NCBI RefSeq assembly: GCF_001984155.1
Contig: NZ_MTQO01000037.1
Span: forward strand, 62,001 to 126,000
Source: Actinosynnema sp. ALI-1.44
Lineage (GTDB): Bacteria > Actinomycetota > Actinomycetes > Mycobacteriales > Pseudonocardiaceae
Direction: 5' to 3'
DNA length: 64,000 bases
Shown here: piece by piece, positions 26,618 through 34,164 of the stretch
Layout: each line of letters starts with the position of its first letter
Numbering within the stretch: the stretch's first letter is position 1
Notes under the pieces: generated by a model
Seen by the model: only the letters and a program-made list of their open reading frames with translations
Told to the model about the DNA's origin: nothing
Database searches by the model: none
Program-made: the position numbers and the translations under genes

Positions 26618-26624
26618 CACCGTA

Positions 26625-26654
26625 AGGGGGACGGGCCGCGAGGCCCGTCCCCCT
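26625..26654 (+). terminator. Intra-operon 13-bp stem-loop after the binding-protein gene
   Basis: AGGGGGACGGGCC, loop GCGA, then GGCCCGTCCCCCT, an exact inverted repeat 7 bp past the SBP stop codon and about 20 bp before the next gene. It probably acts as a partial terminator or mRNA 3'-end stabiliser, giving excess binding protein over permease. Confidence 0.65.
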
Positions 26655-26676
26655 CCCCGTTGGAGAAGCCCGTTCG

Positions 26677-27660
26677 ATGCTGGCCTTCCTTGTCCGCAGG
26701 GTGATCGGTGCGCTGCTGATCCTTTTGGTGATCAGCGCCATCACGTTCCTGCTCTTCTTCGCCGTACCCGGCAACGAGGTCGCGGCACTGTCCTGCGGAA
26801 AGTCCTGTACGCCCGCGTTGATCGACGAGATCAAGCGCGGCCTCGGCCTCGACCAACCGATCTGGCAGCAATACCTGACCTATCTCGGCGGGATCTTCGG
26901 CGGTCGCATGATCGGCGACAAGATGTGCGAGGCGCCGTGCTTCGGCTATTCGTTCGTCAACCGTCAGCCGGTGTTCGACACGGTCGTCGACCGCCTGCCG
27001 GTCACGCTGTCGCTGGCCATCGGCGCGGTCGTGCTGTTCCTGATCTTCGGCGTCGGCCTCGGCATGCTGGCCGCGCTGCGCAAGGGCAAAGCCGCCGACA
27101 AGATCGCCATGGGTTTCGCCCTCGTCGGCGGGTCCATGCAGATCTACGTCCTGGCCCCGTTCTTCCTGTACATCTTCGTGTACAGCTCGGACCTGCTGCC
27201 GCGGCCGCACTACGTCTCGTTCTTCGACAGTCCGCTGGACTGGGCGGGCGGGTTGATCCTGCCGTGGATCTGCCTCGCGTTGATCCACACCGCCTACTAC
27301 GCGCGGTTGACGCGATCGTCCATGGTGGACGTGCTCAACGAGGACTTCATCCGCACGGTCAGGGCCAAGGGTCTGAGCACGCGCGAGGTGTACGTCAAGC
27401 ACGCCTTCCGCGGCGCGATGACCCCGATCGCGACGATCCTCGGCCTGGACATCGCGACCCTGTTCGCGGGCGCGATCATCACCGAGACGTCGTTCAGCCT
27501 GGTCGGTGTCGGCCAGTTGGCGGTGAACTCGGTGCTCGCGTCCGACCTGCCGATGATGATGGGCGTGGTGATGCTGGCCTCGTCGGCGGTCGTGGTCGCC
27601 AACATCATCGTCGACGTGGTGTACGCCGCCATCGACCCGCGAATCAAGGTGACCGCATGA
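26677..27660 (+). CDS. Oligopeptide ABC transporter permease, DppB/OppB type
   Basis: A 327-residue permease with the typical N-terminal MLAFLVRRVIGALLILLVIS helix, a long extracytoplasmic loop with four cysteines (LSCGKSCTP, DKMCEAPCFG), and the EAA loop EDFIRTVRAKGLSTREV. GGAGAAG lies 10 bp before the ATG. Its stop overlaps the next start (ATGA). The loop cysteine pairs could form disulfides. Confidence 0.9.
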   Translation: MLAFLVRRVIGALLILLVISAITFLLFFAVPGNEVAALSCGKSCTPALIDEIKRGLGLDQPIWQQYLTYLGGIFGGRMIGDKMCEAPCFGYSFVNRQPVFDTVVDRLPVTLSLAIGAVVLFLIFGVGLGMLAALRKGKAADKIAMGFALVGGSMQIYVLAPFFLYIFVYSSDLLPRPHYVSFFDSPLDWAGGLILPWICLALIHTAYYARLTRSSMVDVLNEDFIRTVRAKGLSTREVYVKHAFRGAMTPIATILGLDIATLFAGAIITETSFSLVGVGQLAVNSVLASDLPMMMGVVMLASSAVVVANIIVDVVYAAIDPRIKVTA

Positions 27661-28673
27661 CCATCCTGTCCGTACGCGACCTCAAGGTCCACTTCTCCAC
27701 GGAAGACGGCGTGGTCAAGGCCGTCGACGGGCTGTCGTTCGATCTCGCCAAGGGCAAGACGCTGGGCATCGTCGGCGAGTCCGGCTCCGGCAAGAGCGTG
27801 TCGAACCTGGCGATCCTCGGTCTGCACAACCCGAAGACCACCACGATCGGCGGCGAGATCCGGTTCAACGACCAGCAGTTGGTCGGGGCGAGCGAGAAGG
27901 CCATGCAGAAACTGCGTGGCAACGGCATCTCGATGATCTTCCAGGACCCGCTGACCTCGCTGTCGCCGTACTACACGGTCGGCGAGCAGATCGCCGAGAC
28001 CTACCGCAGGCACACGGGTGCCACCAAGAAGAAGGCGTGGGCCCGCGCGGTCGAGATGCTCAAGAAGGTCGGCATCCCGCAGCCCGAGCGCCGTGCCAAG
28101 CAGTACCCGCACGAGTTCTCCGGCGGTATGCGGCAGCGCGCGATGATCGCGATCGCGTTGTGCTGCGACCCGGCGCTGCTGATCGCCGACGAGCCGACCA
28201 CCGCGCTGGACGTCACCGTGCAGGCCCAGATCCTGGACCTGCTGCGGGAACTGCAGTCCGAGTTCGAGACGGCGATCATCCTGATCACCCACGACATGGG
28301 CGTGGTCGCGCAGATGGCCGACGACGTGCTCGTGATGTACGCGGGCCGCGCGGTGGAACGCGGAACCGTCCGCGAAGTGCTCAAGACCCCGGAACACCCG
28401 TACAGCTGGGGCCTGCTGTCGTCGATCCCGCACCTGGGTGGCGATGTGGACGTGCCGCTTGTGCCCGTCCGCGGCACGCCACCCAGCCTGATCGATCCGC
28501 CGACCGGCTGCCCGTTCAACCCGCGTTGCGACTACCGCGACCGCGTGCCGGACAGCCGGTGCACCACCGAACGGCCGCTCCTGGCACCCGCGGACGGGCA
28601 CGGGTCCGCGTGCCACCTCGCCGCGGCGGACAAGAAGCTCATCCGTACCGACGAGCTGCAACGACTGGGCTGA
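27657..28673 (+). CDS. Oligopeptide ABC transporter ATP-binding protein, DppD/OppD type
   Basis: A 338-residue ATPase with Walker A GESGSGKS near residue 40, signature FSGGMRQRAMIA and Walker B LLIADEPTTALD. The C-terminal peptide-transporter extension has PPTGCPFNPRC and further cysteines that in some homologues hold an Fe-S cluster. The start ATG 27657 overlaps the permease stop. It pairs with the DppF-type ATPase immediately downstream. Confidence 0.92.
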   Translation: MTILSVRDLKVHFSTEDGVVKAVDGLSFDLAKGKTLGIVGESGSGKSVSNLAILGLHNPKTTTIGGEIRFNDQQLVGASEKAMQKLRGNGISMIFQDPLTSLSPYYTVGEQIAETYRRHTGATKKKAWARAVEMLKKVGIPQPERRAKQYPHEFSGGMRQRAMIAIALCCDPALLIADEPTTALDVTVQAQILDLLRELQSEFETAIILITHDMGVVAQMADDVLVMYAGRAVERGTVREVLKTPEHPYSWGLLSSIPHLGGDVDVPLVPVRGTPPSLIDPPTGCPFNPRCDYRDRVPDSRCTTERPLLAPADGHGSACHLAAADKKLIRTDELQRLG

Positions 28674-28680
28674 ACGACAC

Positions 28681-29706
28681 ATGACCGAAGTAGCTGCTCC
28701 CACCAAAGAACTGCTCACCGCGAGTGGGCTCCAGATGCACTTCCCCGTCCGCGCGACCGGCCTGTTCAGCCGCAAAGCCGGTGTGGTGCAGGCGGTCGAC
28801 GGGATCGACCTGACCGTGCACGAAGGCGAGTCGTTCGGCCTGGTCGGCGAGTCCGGCTGCGGCAAGTCGACGACCGGGCGGCTGATCGCCCGGCTGCTCG
28901 AACCCACCGGCGGCTCGATCACATACGACGGCAAGGACATCACGCACGCCACGCGCAAGCAGCTGGCACCCATCCGGACCGAGATCCAGATGATCTTCCA
29001 GGACCCGTACTCGTCGCTGAACCCGCGGCACACGGTCGGGTCGATCATCGCGGGGCCGATGGAGGTCAACGGGATCAACCCGCCGGGCGGCAGGCAGAAG
29101 CGCGTCCAGGAACTGCTGGAGACCGTCGGCCTGAACCCCGAGCACTACAACCGCTACCCGCACGAGTTCTCGGGCGGCCAGCGGCAACGGATCGGGATCG
29201 CCCGCGCGCTGGCGTTGCAGCCCAAGCTGATCGTCGCCGACGAGCCGGTGTCCGCCTTGGACGTCTCGATCCAGGCGCAGGTGGTGAACCTGCTGCAGCG
29301 GCTGCAGCGGGAACTGGGCATCGCGTTCGTCTTCATCGCGCACGACCTCGCGGTGGTCCGGCACTTCTCGCAGCGCATCGCGGTGATGTACCTCGGCAAG
29401 ATCGTCGAGATCGCCGACCGCGCCGACCTCTACAACAACCCGCACCACCCGTACACCCACGCGTTGCTCTCGTCGGTGCCGGACGCGGATCCCGACAGCG
29501 AGAAGCACCGGGAGCGGATCAGGCTGACCGGTGACGTGCCGTCGCCGATCAACCCGCCGTCCGGCTGCCGGTTCCGCACCCGCTGCTGGAAGGCCCAGGA
29601 CATCTGCGCCTCGGAGGAACCGCCGTTGGTGCAGCTCAGCGGCGCGACCGAGGGGCACAGGGCGGCGTGCCACTTCCCCGAGGCGCGCCAGGTGATGCCT
29701 GAGTAG
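28681..29706 (+). CDS. Oligopeptide ABC transporter ATP-binding protein, DppF/OppF type
   Basis: A 341-residue ATPase with Walker A GESGCGKST, Q-loop MIFQDPYSSLNPR, signature FSGGQRQRIGIARAL and Walker B LIVADEPVSALD. It also carries the C-terminal extension PPSGCRFRTRCWKAQDIC. It is the last transporter gene, 7 bp after the DppD-type gene. With the other four products it forms a complete peptide importer. Confidence 0.92.
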   Translation: MTEVAAPTKELLTASGLQMHFPVRATGLFSRKAGVVQAVDGIDLTVHEGESFGLVGESGCGKSTTGRLIARLLEPTGGSITYDGKDITHATRKQLAPIRTEIQMIFQDPYSSLNPRHTVGSIIAGPMEVNGINPPGGRQKRVQELLETVGLNPEHYNRYPHEFSGGQRQRIGIARALALQPKLIVADEPVSALDVSIQAQVVNLLQRLQRELGIAFVFIAHDLAVVRHFSQRIAVMYLGKIVEIADRADLYNNPHHPYTHALLSSVPDADPDSEKHRERIRLTGDVPSPINPPSGCRFRTRCWKAQDICASEEPPLVQLSGATEGHRAACHFPEARQVMPE

Positions 29707-29756
29707 CGACGAAGGTCGGGTTGACCCGATCAGGCCAGGGGGAGTGGGGTGCTCGT

Positions 29757-31295
29757 ATGCGCCTGCCACTTGTACTGCTCGCCACGGCCGCGCTGGTCGC
29801 CGGACCGGTACCAGCGTCGGCCTCGTCGTCGGTGGATCTCGACGGGTCGACCATCCCGGATCTGCAGCGCCAGATGGACCGAGGGCGGCTGACGGCCGTC
29901 GCCCTGACCAAGGCCTACCTGAACCGGATCAAGGCGGTCGACGGGAAGATCCGTTCGGTCCTGGTGCTCAACGACCGCGCCGTCGCCGAGGCCGCGGCCA
30001 GTGACGCACGCAGGCGTGCGGGCCGCGAGCTGGGCCCGCTCGACGGCATTCCCGTGCTGCTGAAGGACAATGTCGACACCCGGGCGATGCCGACGACGGC
30101 GGGGTCGCGGGCGTTGCGGTCCAAGCCCGCCGCCGACGCGCATCTGGTCGACCGGCTCTACCGGGGCGGCGCGGTGGTCCTCGGCAAGGTCAACCTGTCG
30201 GAGTGGGCGAACTTCCGCTCGACCCGCTCGTCGTCGGGCTGGTCGGGTGTCGGCGGGCAGACCGCGAATCCCTTCGTGCTGGACCGGAATCCGTGCGGCT
30301 CGTCGTCCGGCTCCGGAGCGGCGATCGCCGCGAGCCTGGCACAGGTGGCGATCGGGACCGAGACGGACGGGTCGATCGTGTGCCCGTCCGGTGCGAACGG
30401 GATCGTCGGGCACAAACCGACACTGGGCCTCGTCAGCCGGTCCGGCGTGGTGCCGATCTCGGCGGAGCAGGACACCGCGGGCCCGATGACCAGGCACGTC
30501 GTCGACTCGGCGATCACGCTGGCGGTCATCCAGGGCCGTGACCCGTCGGACGCCGCGACCGGGGACATCCCGGCGAACCAGCCACGTGACTACGCGGCGT
30601 CGTTGAAGCCGGATGCGTTGCGGGGAGCAAGGATCGGTGTCTGGCGATTGTCCGGAGCGGACACAGCTGTCGACCGGGTCGTGTCGGACGCGGTGCGGAC
30701 GTTGCGGGCGCGCGGTGCGACCGTGGTCGATGTCGACCTGCCGTTCCAGAACGAGATCGGGCAGAACGAGTTCGCGGCACTGGTCACGGAGTTCAAGCGC
30801 GACCTACAGGCCTACCTGGCCAAACGCCCCGGCGGGCCGGACACGTTCGACGAGCTGATCGCGTTCAACCGGCAGGATCCCGTGGAACTGTCCAAGTTCG
30901 GCCAGGAGATCTTCGAGCAGGCAGCGGTCGCCCCACCGACCACGGATCCCACGTACGTCAAGCAGCGCACCACGGCGACCACGCTCGCCCGCCGCTCGAT
31001 CGACGAAACCCTGGCCACACACCGGCTCGACGCGATCATGGCACCGACGAACAGCCCGGCGTGGAAGACCGACTACGCCGCTGGTGACGCGTTCGTGCTC
31101 GGCTCGTCGGGACCGGCGGCGGTGTCCGGCTACCCGAACATCTCGGTTCCGGCGGGGTTCGCGGGGCCGCTGCCGATCGGTGTGTCGTTCTTCGCGGGCC
31201 GCTGGTCGGACGCGAAAGTCCTCGCATTGGGAGCGGCTTTCGAACGAGCGGCCGACGCGCGCAAGGCTCCCCGGTTCATCCCGACCATCGGCTGA
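29757..31295 (+). CDS. Secreted amidase (amidase-signature family)
   Basis: A 512-residue protein with signal peptide MRLPLVLLATAALVAGPVPASA. The amidase signature is intact: a catalytic Lys in IPVLLKDNVDTR, and the Gly/Ser-rich segment NPCGSSSGSGAAIAASL with the cis-Ser and the nucleophilic Ser in TDGSIVCPS. It hydrolyses an amide outside the cell. It follows the peptide importer by 50 bp on the same strand, so peptide or amide scavenging as a joint role is plausible. Start ATG 29757 is preferred over 29721 because it begins the signal peptide. Confidence 0.88.
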   Translation: MRLPLVLLATAALVAGPVPASASSSVDLDGSTIPDLQRQMDRGRLTAVALTKAYLNRIKAVDGKIRSVLVLNDRAVAEAAASDARRRAGRELGPLDGIPVLLKDNVDTRAMPTTAGSRALRSKPAADAHLVDRLYRGGAVVLGKVNLSEWANFRSTRSSSGWSGVGGQTANPFVLDRNPCGSSSGSGAAIAASLAQVAIGTETDGSIVCPSGANGIVGHKPTLGLVSRSGVVPISAEQDTAGPMTRHVVDSAITLAVIQGRDPSDAATGDIPANQPRDYAASLKPDALRGARIGVWRLSGADTAVDRVVSDAVRTLRARGATVVDVDLPFQNEIGQNEFAALVTEFKRDLQAYLAKRPGGPDTFDELIAFNRQDPVELSKFGQEIFEQAAVAPPTTDPTYVKQRTTATTLARRSIDETLATHRLDAIMAPTNSPAWKTDYAAGDAFVLGSSGPAAVSGYPNISVPAGFAGPLPIGVSFFAGRWSDAKVLALGAAFERAADARKAPRFIPTIG

Positions 31296-31339
31296 ACCGG
31301 TGATGATCCGACGGCAAGTGCTGTCGCTACGCTGTCGGA

Positions 31340-31720
31340 GTGGGGCAACGCAAGGGTGCGCGCGTGCTGCTTGTCGAACAGGCGACGTACCGGTGGACCG
31401 TGTCCCATACCCACCGCGCGGACGACGGCTCGCCGACATACCACGACTGCACTGAGCACCTGACGATTCGTCGCGACGGCGACCCAGGGCGGCTGGAGAT
31501 CGTCTTCGCCGTCGGCCCGGGAAAGTCGGTGGCCGACCCGGTGCACTCGGGCGGCGTGAAACGCGGTGACGACTACCTGAACCTGCACCGGCCAGGCGTG
31601 GTGCGGGCACTGCTCGACGAGGCGATCGACCGGGGCTGGTTGCCTGCCGAGCCTGGCCGGTGTGAGCTCGACGGATGGGCTCTGGTCGACTCCGTGCTCG
31701 CTCGGTTGGCCGAACAATGA
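31340..31720 (+). CDS. Hypothetical protein, 126 residues, leaderless start
   Basis: No family is recognised. It is a soluble protein with an early YRWTVSHTHR segment and a late acidic and hydrophobic helix region (VVRALLDEAIDRGWLP). A -10-like TACGCT at 31328-31333 lies 6 nt before GTG 31340, consistent with a leaderless transcript and supporting this start. The codon bias fits a real gene. Confidence 0.65.
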   Translation: MGQRKGARVLLVEQATYRWTVSHTHRADDGSPTYHDCTEHLTIRRDGDPGRLEIVFAVGPGKSVADPVHSGGVKRGDDYLNLHRPGVVRALLDEAIDRGWLPAEPGRCELDGWALVDSVLARLAEQ

Positions 31721-31876
31721 ACACCGCGGAGCTCGGGTGAGGGCACCGGTAGTTCGGCTGCTGTTGTCATTCGTAGTGCCCTTTCTGTTCGCTCGATCCG
31801 GTGATCCACTCTCCCGCGCGGCTTCTTCGCGACTACATTCCTCGTTGCGGCAGATCCAGTCTCCCGGCTCATCTCG

Positions 31877-32260
31877 TCAAGTAGGCCAGGTCTGCTGCTC
31901 CCACGCCTGACTGACAGCCGCGATCGCGTCGTCGAGTGTCACGCCAAGGGTCTTTGCCTGATCGGCGAACTGGGACGCGGCGGTGGTCAGCGCGGTACCG
32001 GGCTCGACGGGTTCACCGGGAACCGCTGCGACGACAGTGCCCTTCCGTCGGGCTGTCCGCAGCACGCCGGAGCCTTCCAGTTCGCGGTAGACACGGGCGA
32101 CCGTTCCGGCGGACAGGCCGAGGTCGTTGGCCAGTTGCCGGATGGTCGGAAGTGGTGTGCCGAGCGCGAGTTCGCCGGACCGGATCAACCCGACGAGCTG
32201 GTCGCGAACCTGCCGCCATGGCGGGACGCCGTTGTCCGGGTCGACCAGGATCCGCGTCAC
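31877..32260 (-). CDS. GntR-family regulator of the short YtrA type
   Basis: A 127-residue protein. It has an N-terminal winged helix (PPWRQVRDQLVGLIRSGEL, LPTIRQLANDLGLSAGTV, RVYRELEGSGVLRTARRKGT) and only a short helical tail of about 50 residues, as in the YtrA subfamily, which lacks a large ligand domain. The GTG start overlaps the stop of the membrane-protein gene upstream (GTGA), so the two form an operon with the likely operator at 33163-33188. Confidence 0.88.
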   Translation of the reverse strand: MTRILVDPDNGVPPWRQVRDQLVGLIRSGELALGTPLPTIRQLANDLGLSAGTVARVYRELEGSGVLRTARRKGTVVAAVPGEPVEPGTALTTAASQFADQAKTLGVTLDDAIAAVSQAWEQQTWPT

Positions 32261-33153
32261 GGGTCGGTTCGCGCTCTCCGGACGAACGGCATCCTCGTGT
32301 CCGGGTTGGCCACCCAGATCCACCCGGCGATGCCGAGGATCAGCATCGGCACCGTGATCGACTCGAGCCAACCGGTCCCCGCCAGCCACGAGGGCATGGG
32401 CTCGGGCCAGTGGATGTCACGGATGTGGATGAGCTTGTTGTTGGCCTGCTGGACGCACATCGACATCCACGCGATGCCGATCCCCACGGCGACTCGCGCG
32501 GTACGGGTGCGCAGCGCGGCGTCAACGCTCGGATCGGTGCCGGAGCCCCGGTAGACCGCGAGCCACACGATGCCCAGCACGGCCGCGGTCGCCAGGAACA
32601 CAGCGACGAGGACCAGCAGCCAGTCGGAGTTGTCGAGGACGCGGTTCGCGTCCGCGACGTTCGTCACGATGCCGTCGGCTGTCCGCCAGGAACCGCCGGG
32701 CGGGTACTTGTCGACCACTCCCGTACCCCAGTGCTTGCCGATGCCCTCGGCGACAGCGAGCAGCACCGCGAACCCGGCGAGTACGAGCATGGCGACGACT
32801 GCCCAGCGTGGCACGAGATCGCTCCACGTCCGCCGGGTGAGCGTGGCGGTGCGCGGTCCGCGGCTTGGTCGGAGCATCGCGAGGATCTCGCCGAGCAGCA
32901 GCGCGGTGATCAACGCAGGCAACGGGTTGTTGTCACCCAACGTGATCAGCGACGCGGCGAGGAAGAGCGGCGGGTAGAGCACTCGCCGGTGCAGCAGGTA
33001 CCTCCTGGCGAGCAGGCCCTGCTGTTCGGTCGGGTCGCCGACACCCCATCGCTTGAGGAAGCGCTGGCCGACTTTCACGGTCGGCCACAGGATGACCAGC
33101 AGAACAAGGCCGCTGAGTCCGTACGCCAGGACGTTCCACCAGTCCAGGTTCAT
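32257..33153 (-). CDS. Multi-spanning membrane protein cotranscribed with the YtrA-type regulator
   Basis: A 298-residue protein with about seven hydrophobic segments (first: VLAYGLSGLVLLVILWPTV; last: ITVPMLILGIAGWIWVA). I do not recognise a specific family. YtrA-type regulators are usually followed or preceded by ABC transporters or by DUF1648-type membrane proteins induced by cell-envelope antibiotics. A related envelope-stress role is inference from context only. Confidence 0.7.
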   Translation of the reverse strand: MNLDWWNVLAYGLSGLVLLVILWPTVKVGQRFLKRWGVGDPTEQQGLLARRYLLHRRVLYPPLFLAASLITLGDNNPLPALITALLLGEILAMLRPSRGPRTATLTRRTWSDLVPRWAVVAMLVLAGFAVLLAVAEGIGKHWGTGVVDKYPPGGSWRTADGIVTNVADANRVLDNSDWLLVLVAVFLATAAVLGIVWLAVYRGSGTDPSVDAALRTRTARVAVGIGIAWMSMCVQQANNKLIHIRDIHWPEPMPSWLAGTGWLESITVPMLILGIAGWIWVANPDTRMPFVRRARTDP

Positions 33154-33162
33154 CACGCGCCC

Positions 33163-33188
33163 CTTTGTATCGAGTGCTTGGTACAAAG
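33163..33188. promoter_or_regulatory. Inverted-repeat operator of the GntR/YtrA-type operon
   Basis: CTTTGTA (33163-33169), 12 bp, then its exact reverse complement TACAAAG (33182-33188), just 10 bp upstream of the membrane-protein ATG. The size and position fit a YtrA-type autoregulatory operator. It lies between the divergent membrane-protein/GntR operon and the ArsR gene, so it could touch both promoters. Confidence 0.6.
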
Positions 33189-33196
33189 TAGCACGG

Positions 33197-33226
33197 TTGA
33201 CATGCAGGTGTTTACCTGCGTAACTT
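33197..33226 (+). promoter_or_regulatory. Promoter of the ArsR-SRPBCC gene with a palindromic operator in the spacer
   Basis: A -35 TTGACA (33197-33202), an 18-bp spacer and a -10 TAACTT (33221-33226) lead straight to GTG 33232, 5 nt on, so the mRNA is probably leaderless. Inside the spacer is the inverted repeat GCAGGT-GTTT-ACCTGC (33204-33219), placed to block RNA polymerase. It is the likely autoregulatory site of the ArsR domain. Confidence 0.6.
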
Positions 33227-33231
33227 GACGT

Positions 33232-33993
33232 GTGGACAAGGTTTTCAAGGCCCTGGCCGACGAGACGCGACGGCACCTGCTGGACAGGCTGCACGAGCAG
33301 AACGGGCAGACGCTGGGGGAGTTGTGCGACCGGCTGGACATGGCGCGCCAGTCGGTCACGCAGCACCTGGCGGTGCTGGAGGCCGCGAACCTGATCAACA
33401 CTGTGCGCCGCGGCCGGGAGAAGCTGCACTACCTCAACCCGGTGCCGTTGCAGGAGATCCAGGAGCGGTGGATCGACAAGTTCGAGCGCCCGCGCCTGCG
33501 TGTGCTCAGCGCTGTCAAACAACGAGCTGAGGAAAAGATGAGCGACAAGCCGAGTTTCGTGTATGTCACCTACATCGAGAGCACGCCGGAGAAGGTGTGG
33601 GAGGCGATCACCGACGCCGACCTGAGCGCGCAGTACTGGGGGCACCGCAACGTCTCCGACTGGCAGGCCGGGTCCATCTGGGAACACCAGCGGCTCGACG
33701 ATGCCGTCGCGGACGTGACCGGTGTCGTCGAGGAATGCACGCCACCGCGCCGCCTGGCCTTCACGTGGGTCGATCCCGCCAAGCCGGACGAGACCTCGAA
33801 GGTCACGTTCGACATCCAGCGCTACGGTGAGGTCGTCCGACTGACCGTCACGCACGAGGACTTCGTCGACGAGGCGCAGCAGCGCGCCGCGGCGGCGGGT
33901 TGGGCGGCGGTGCTGTCGAACCTCAAGTCCTTCATGGAGACCGGCAAGCCGTTGTCCCTGCCGCCGTGGCGTGCCCAAACCGGCAAAGAATAG
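33232..33993 (+). CDS. ArsR-type regulator fused to an SRPBCC/AHSA1 domain
   Basis: A 253-residue two-domain protein. Residues 1-100 form an ArsR winged helix (MDKVFKALADETRRHLL, MARQSVTQHLAVLEAANLI) without the usual Cys metal site. Residues 108-240 form a START-like AHSA1 fold (VYVTYIESTPEKVWEAITDAD, FTWVDPAKPDETSKVTFDI). In many actinomycetes the two are separate adjacent genes (regulator and AHSA1 protein). Here an internal ATG near 33538 marks where a separate second gene would start. The helix-grip domain may sense a hydrophobic ligand. Confidence 0.88.
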   Translation: MDKVFKALADETRRHLLDRLHEQNGQTLGELCDRLDMARQSVTQHLAVLEAANLINTVRRGREKLHYLNPVPLQEIQERWIDKFERPRLRVLSAVKQRAEEKMSDKPSFVYVTYIESTPEKVWEAITDADLSAQYWGHRNVSDWQAGSIWEHQRLDDAVADVTGVVEECTPPRRLAFTWVDPAKPDETSKVTFDIQRYGEVVRLTVTHEDFVDEAQQRAAAAGWAAVLSNLKSFMETGKPLSLPPWRAQTGKE

Positions 33994-34023
33994 CGTACGC
34001 GCACTTTGTGAACCGGTCAGCAC

Positions 34024-34057
34024 TTTCCTTACCTATTTCACGTACGTGGAAAGGAAA
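34024..34057. repeat. Palindromic segment after the ArsR-SRPBCC gene
   Basis: TTTCCTT (34024-34030) and AAGGAAA (34051-34057) flank a perfect 10-bp palindrome CACGTACGTG (34039-34048). This sits 30 bp past the ArsR-SRPBCC stop and about 110 bp before the beta-helix gene. It could be a weak terminator or an operator of the beta-helix operon. Confidence 0.35.
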
Positions 34058-34164
34058 CGCATTTCATTGACGACGTGCCGTCTGGTGGGCTACAACAGGT
34101 ACACCTCGGGTGTGAGTGCCGCCGCACATCTGCCGTCCCTGCCCCGCCGCCACCGGAGGGTTTC

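Noticed and set aside
24710-26620. 636-codon minus-strand frame
   Set aside because: It mirrors the peptide-binding protein and has no family features; composition is typical of an antisense shadow.
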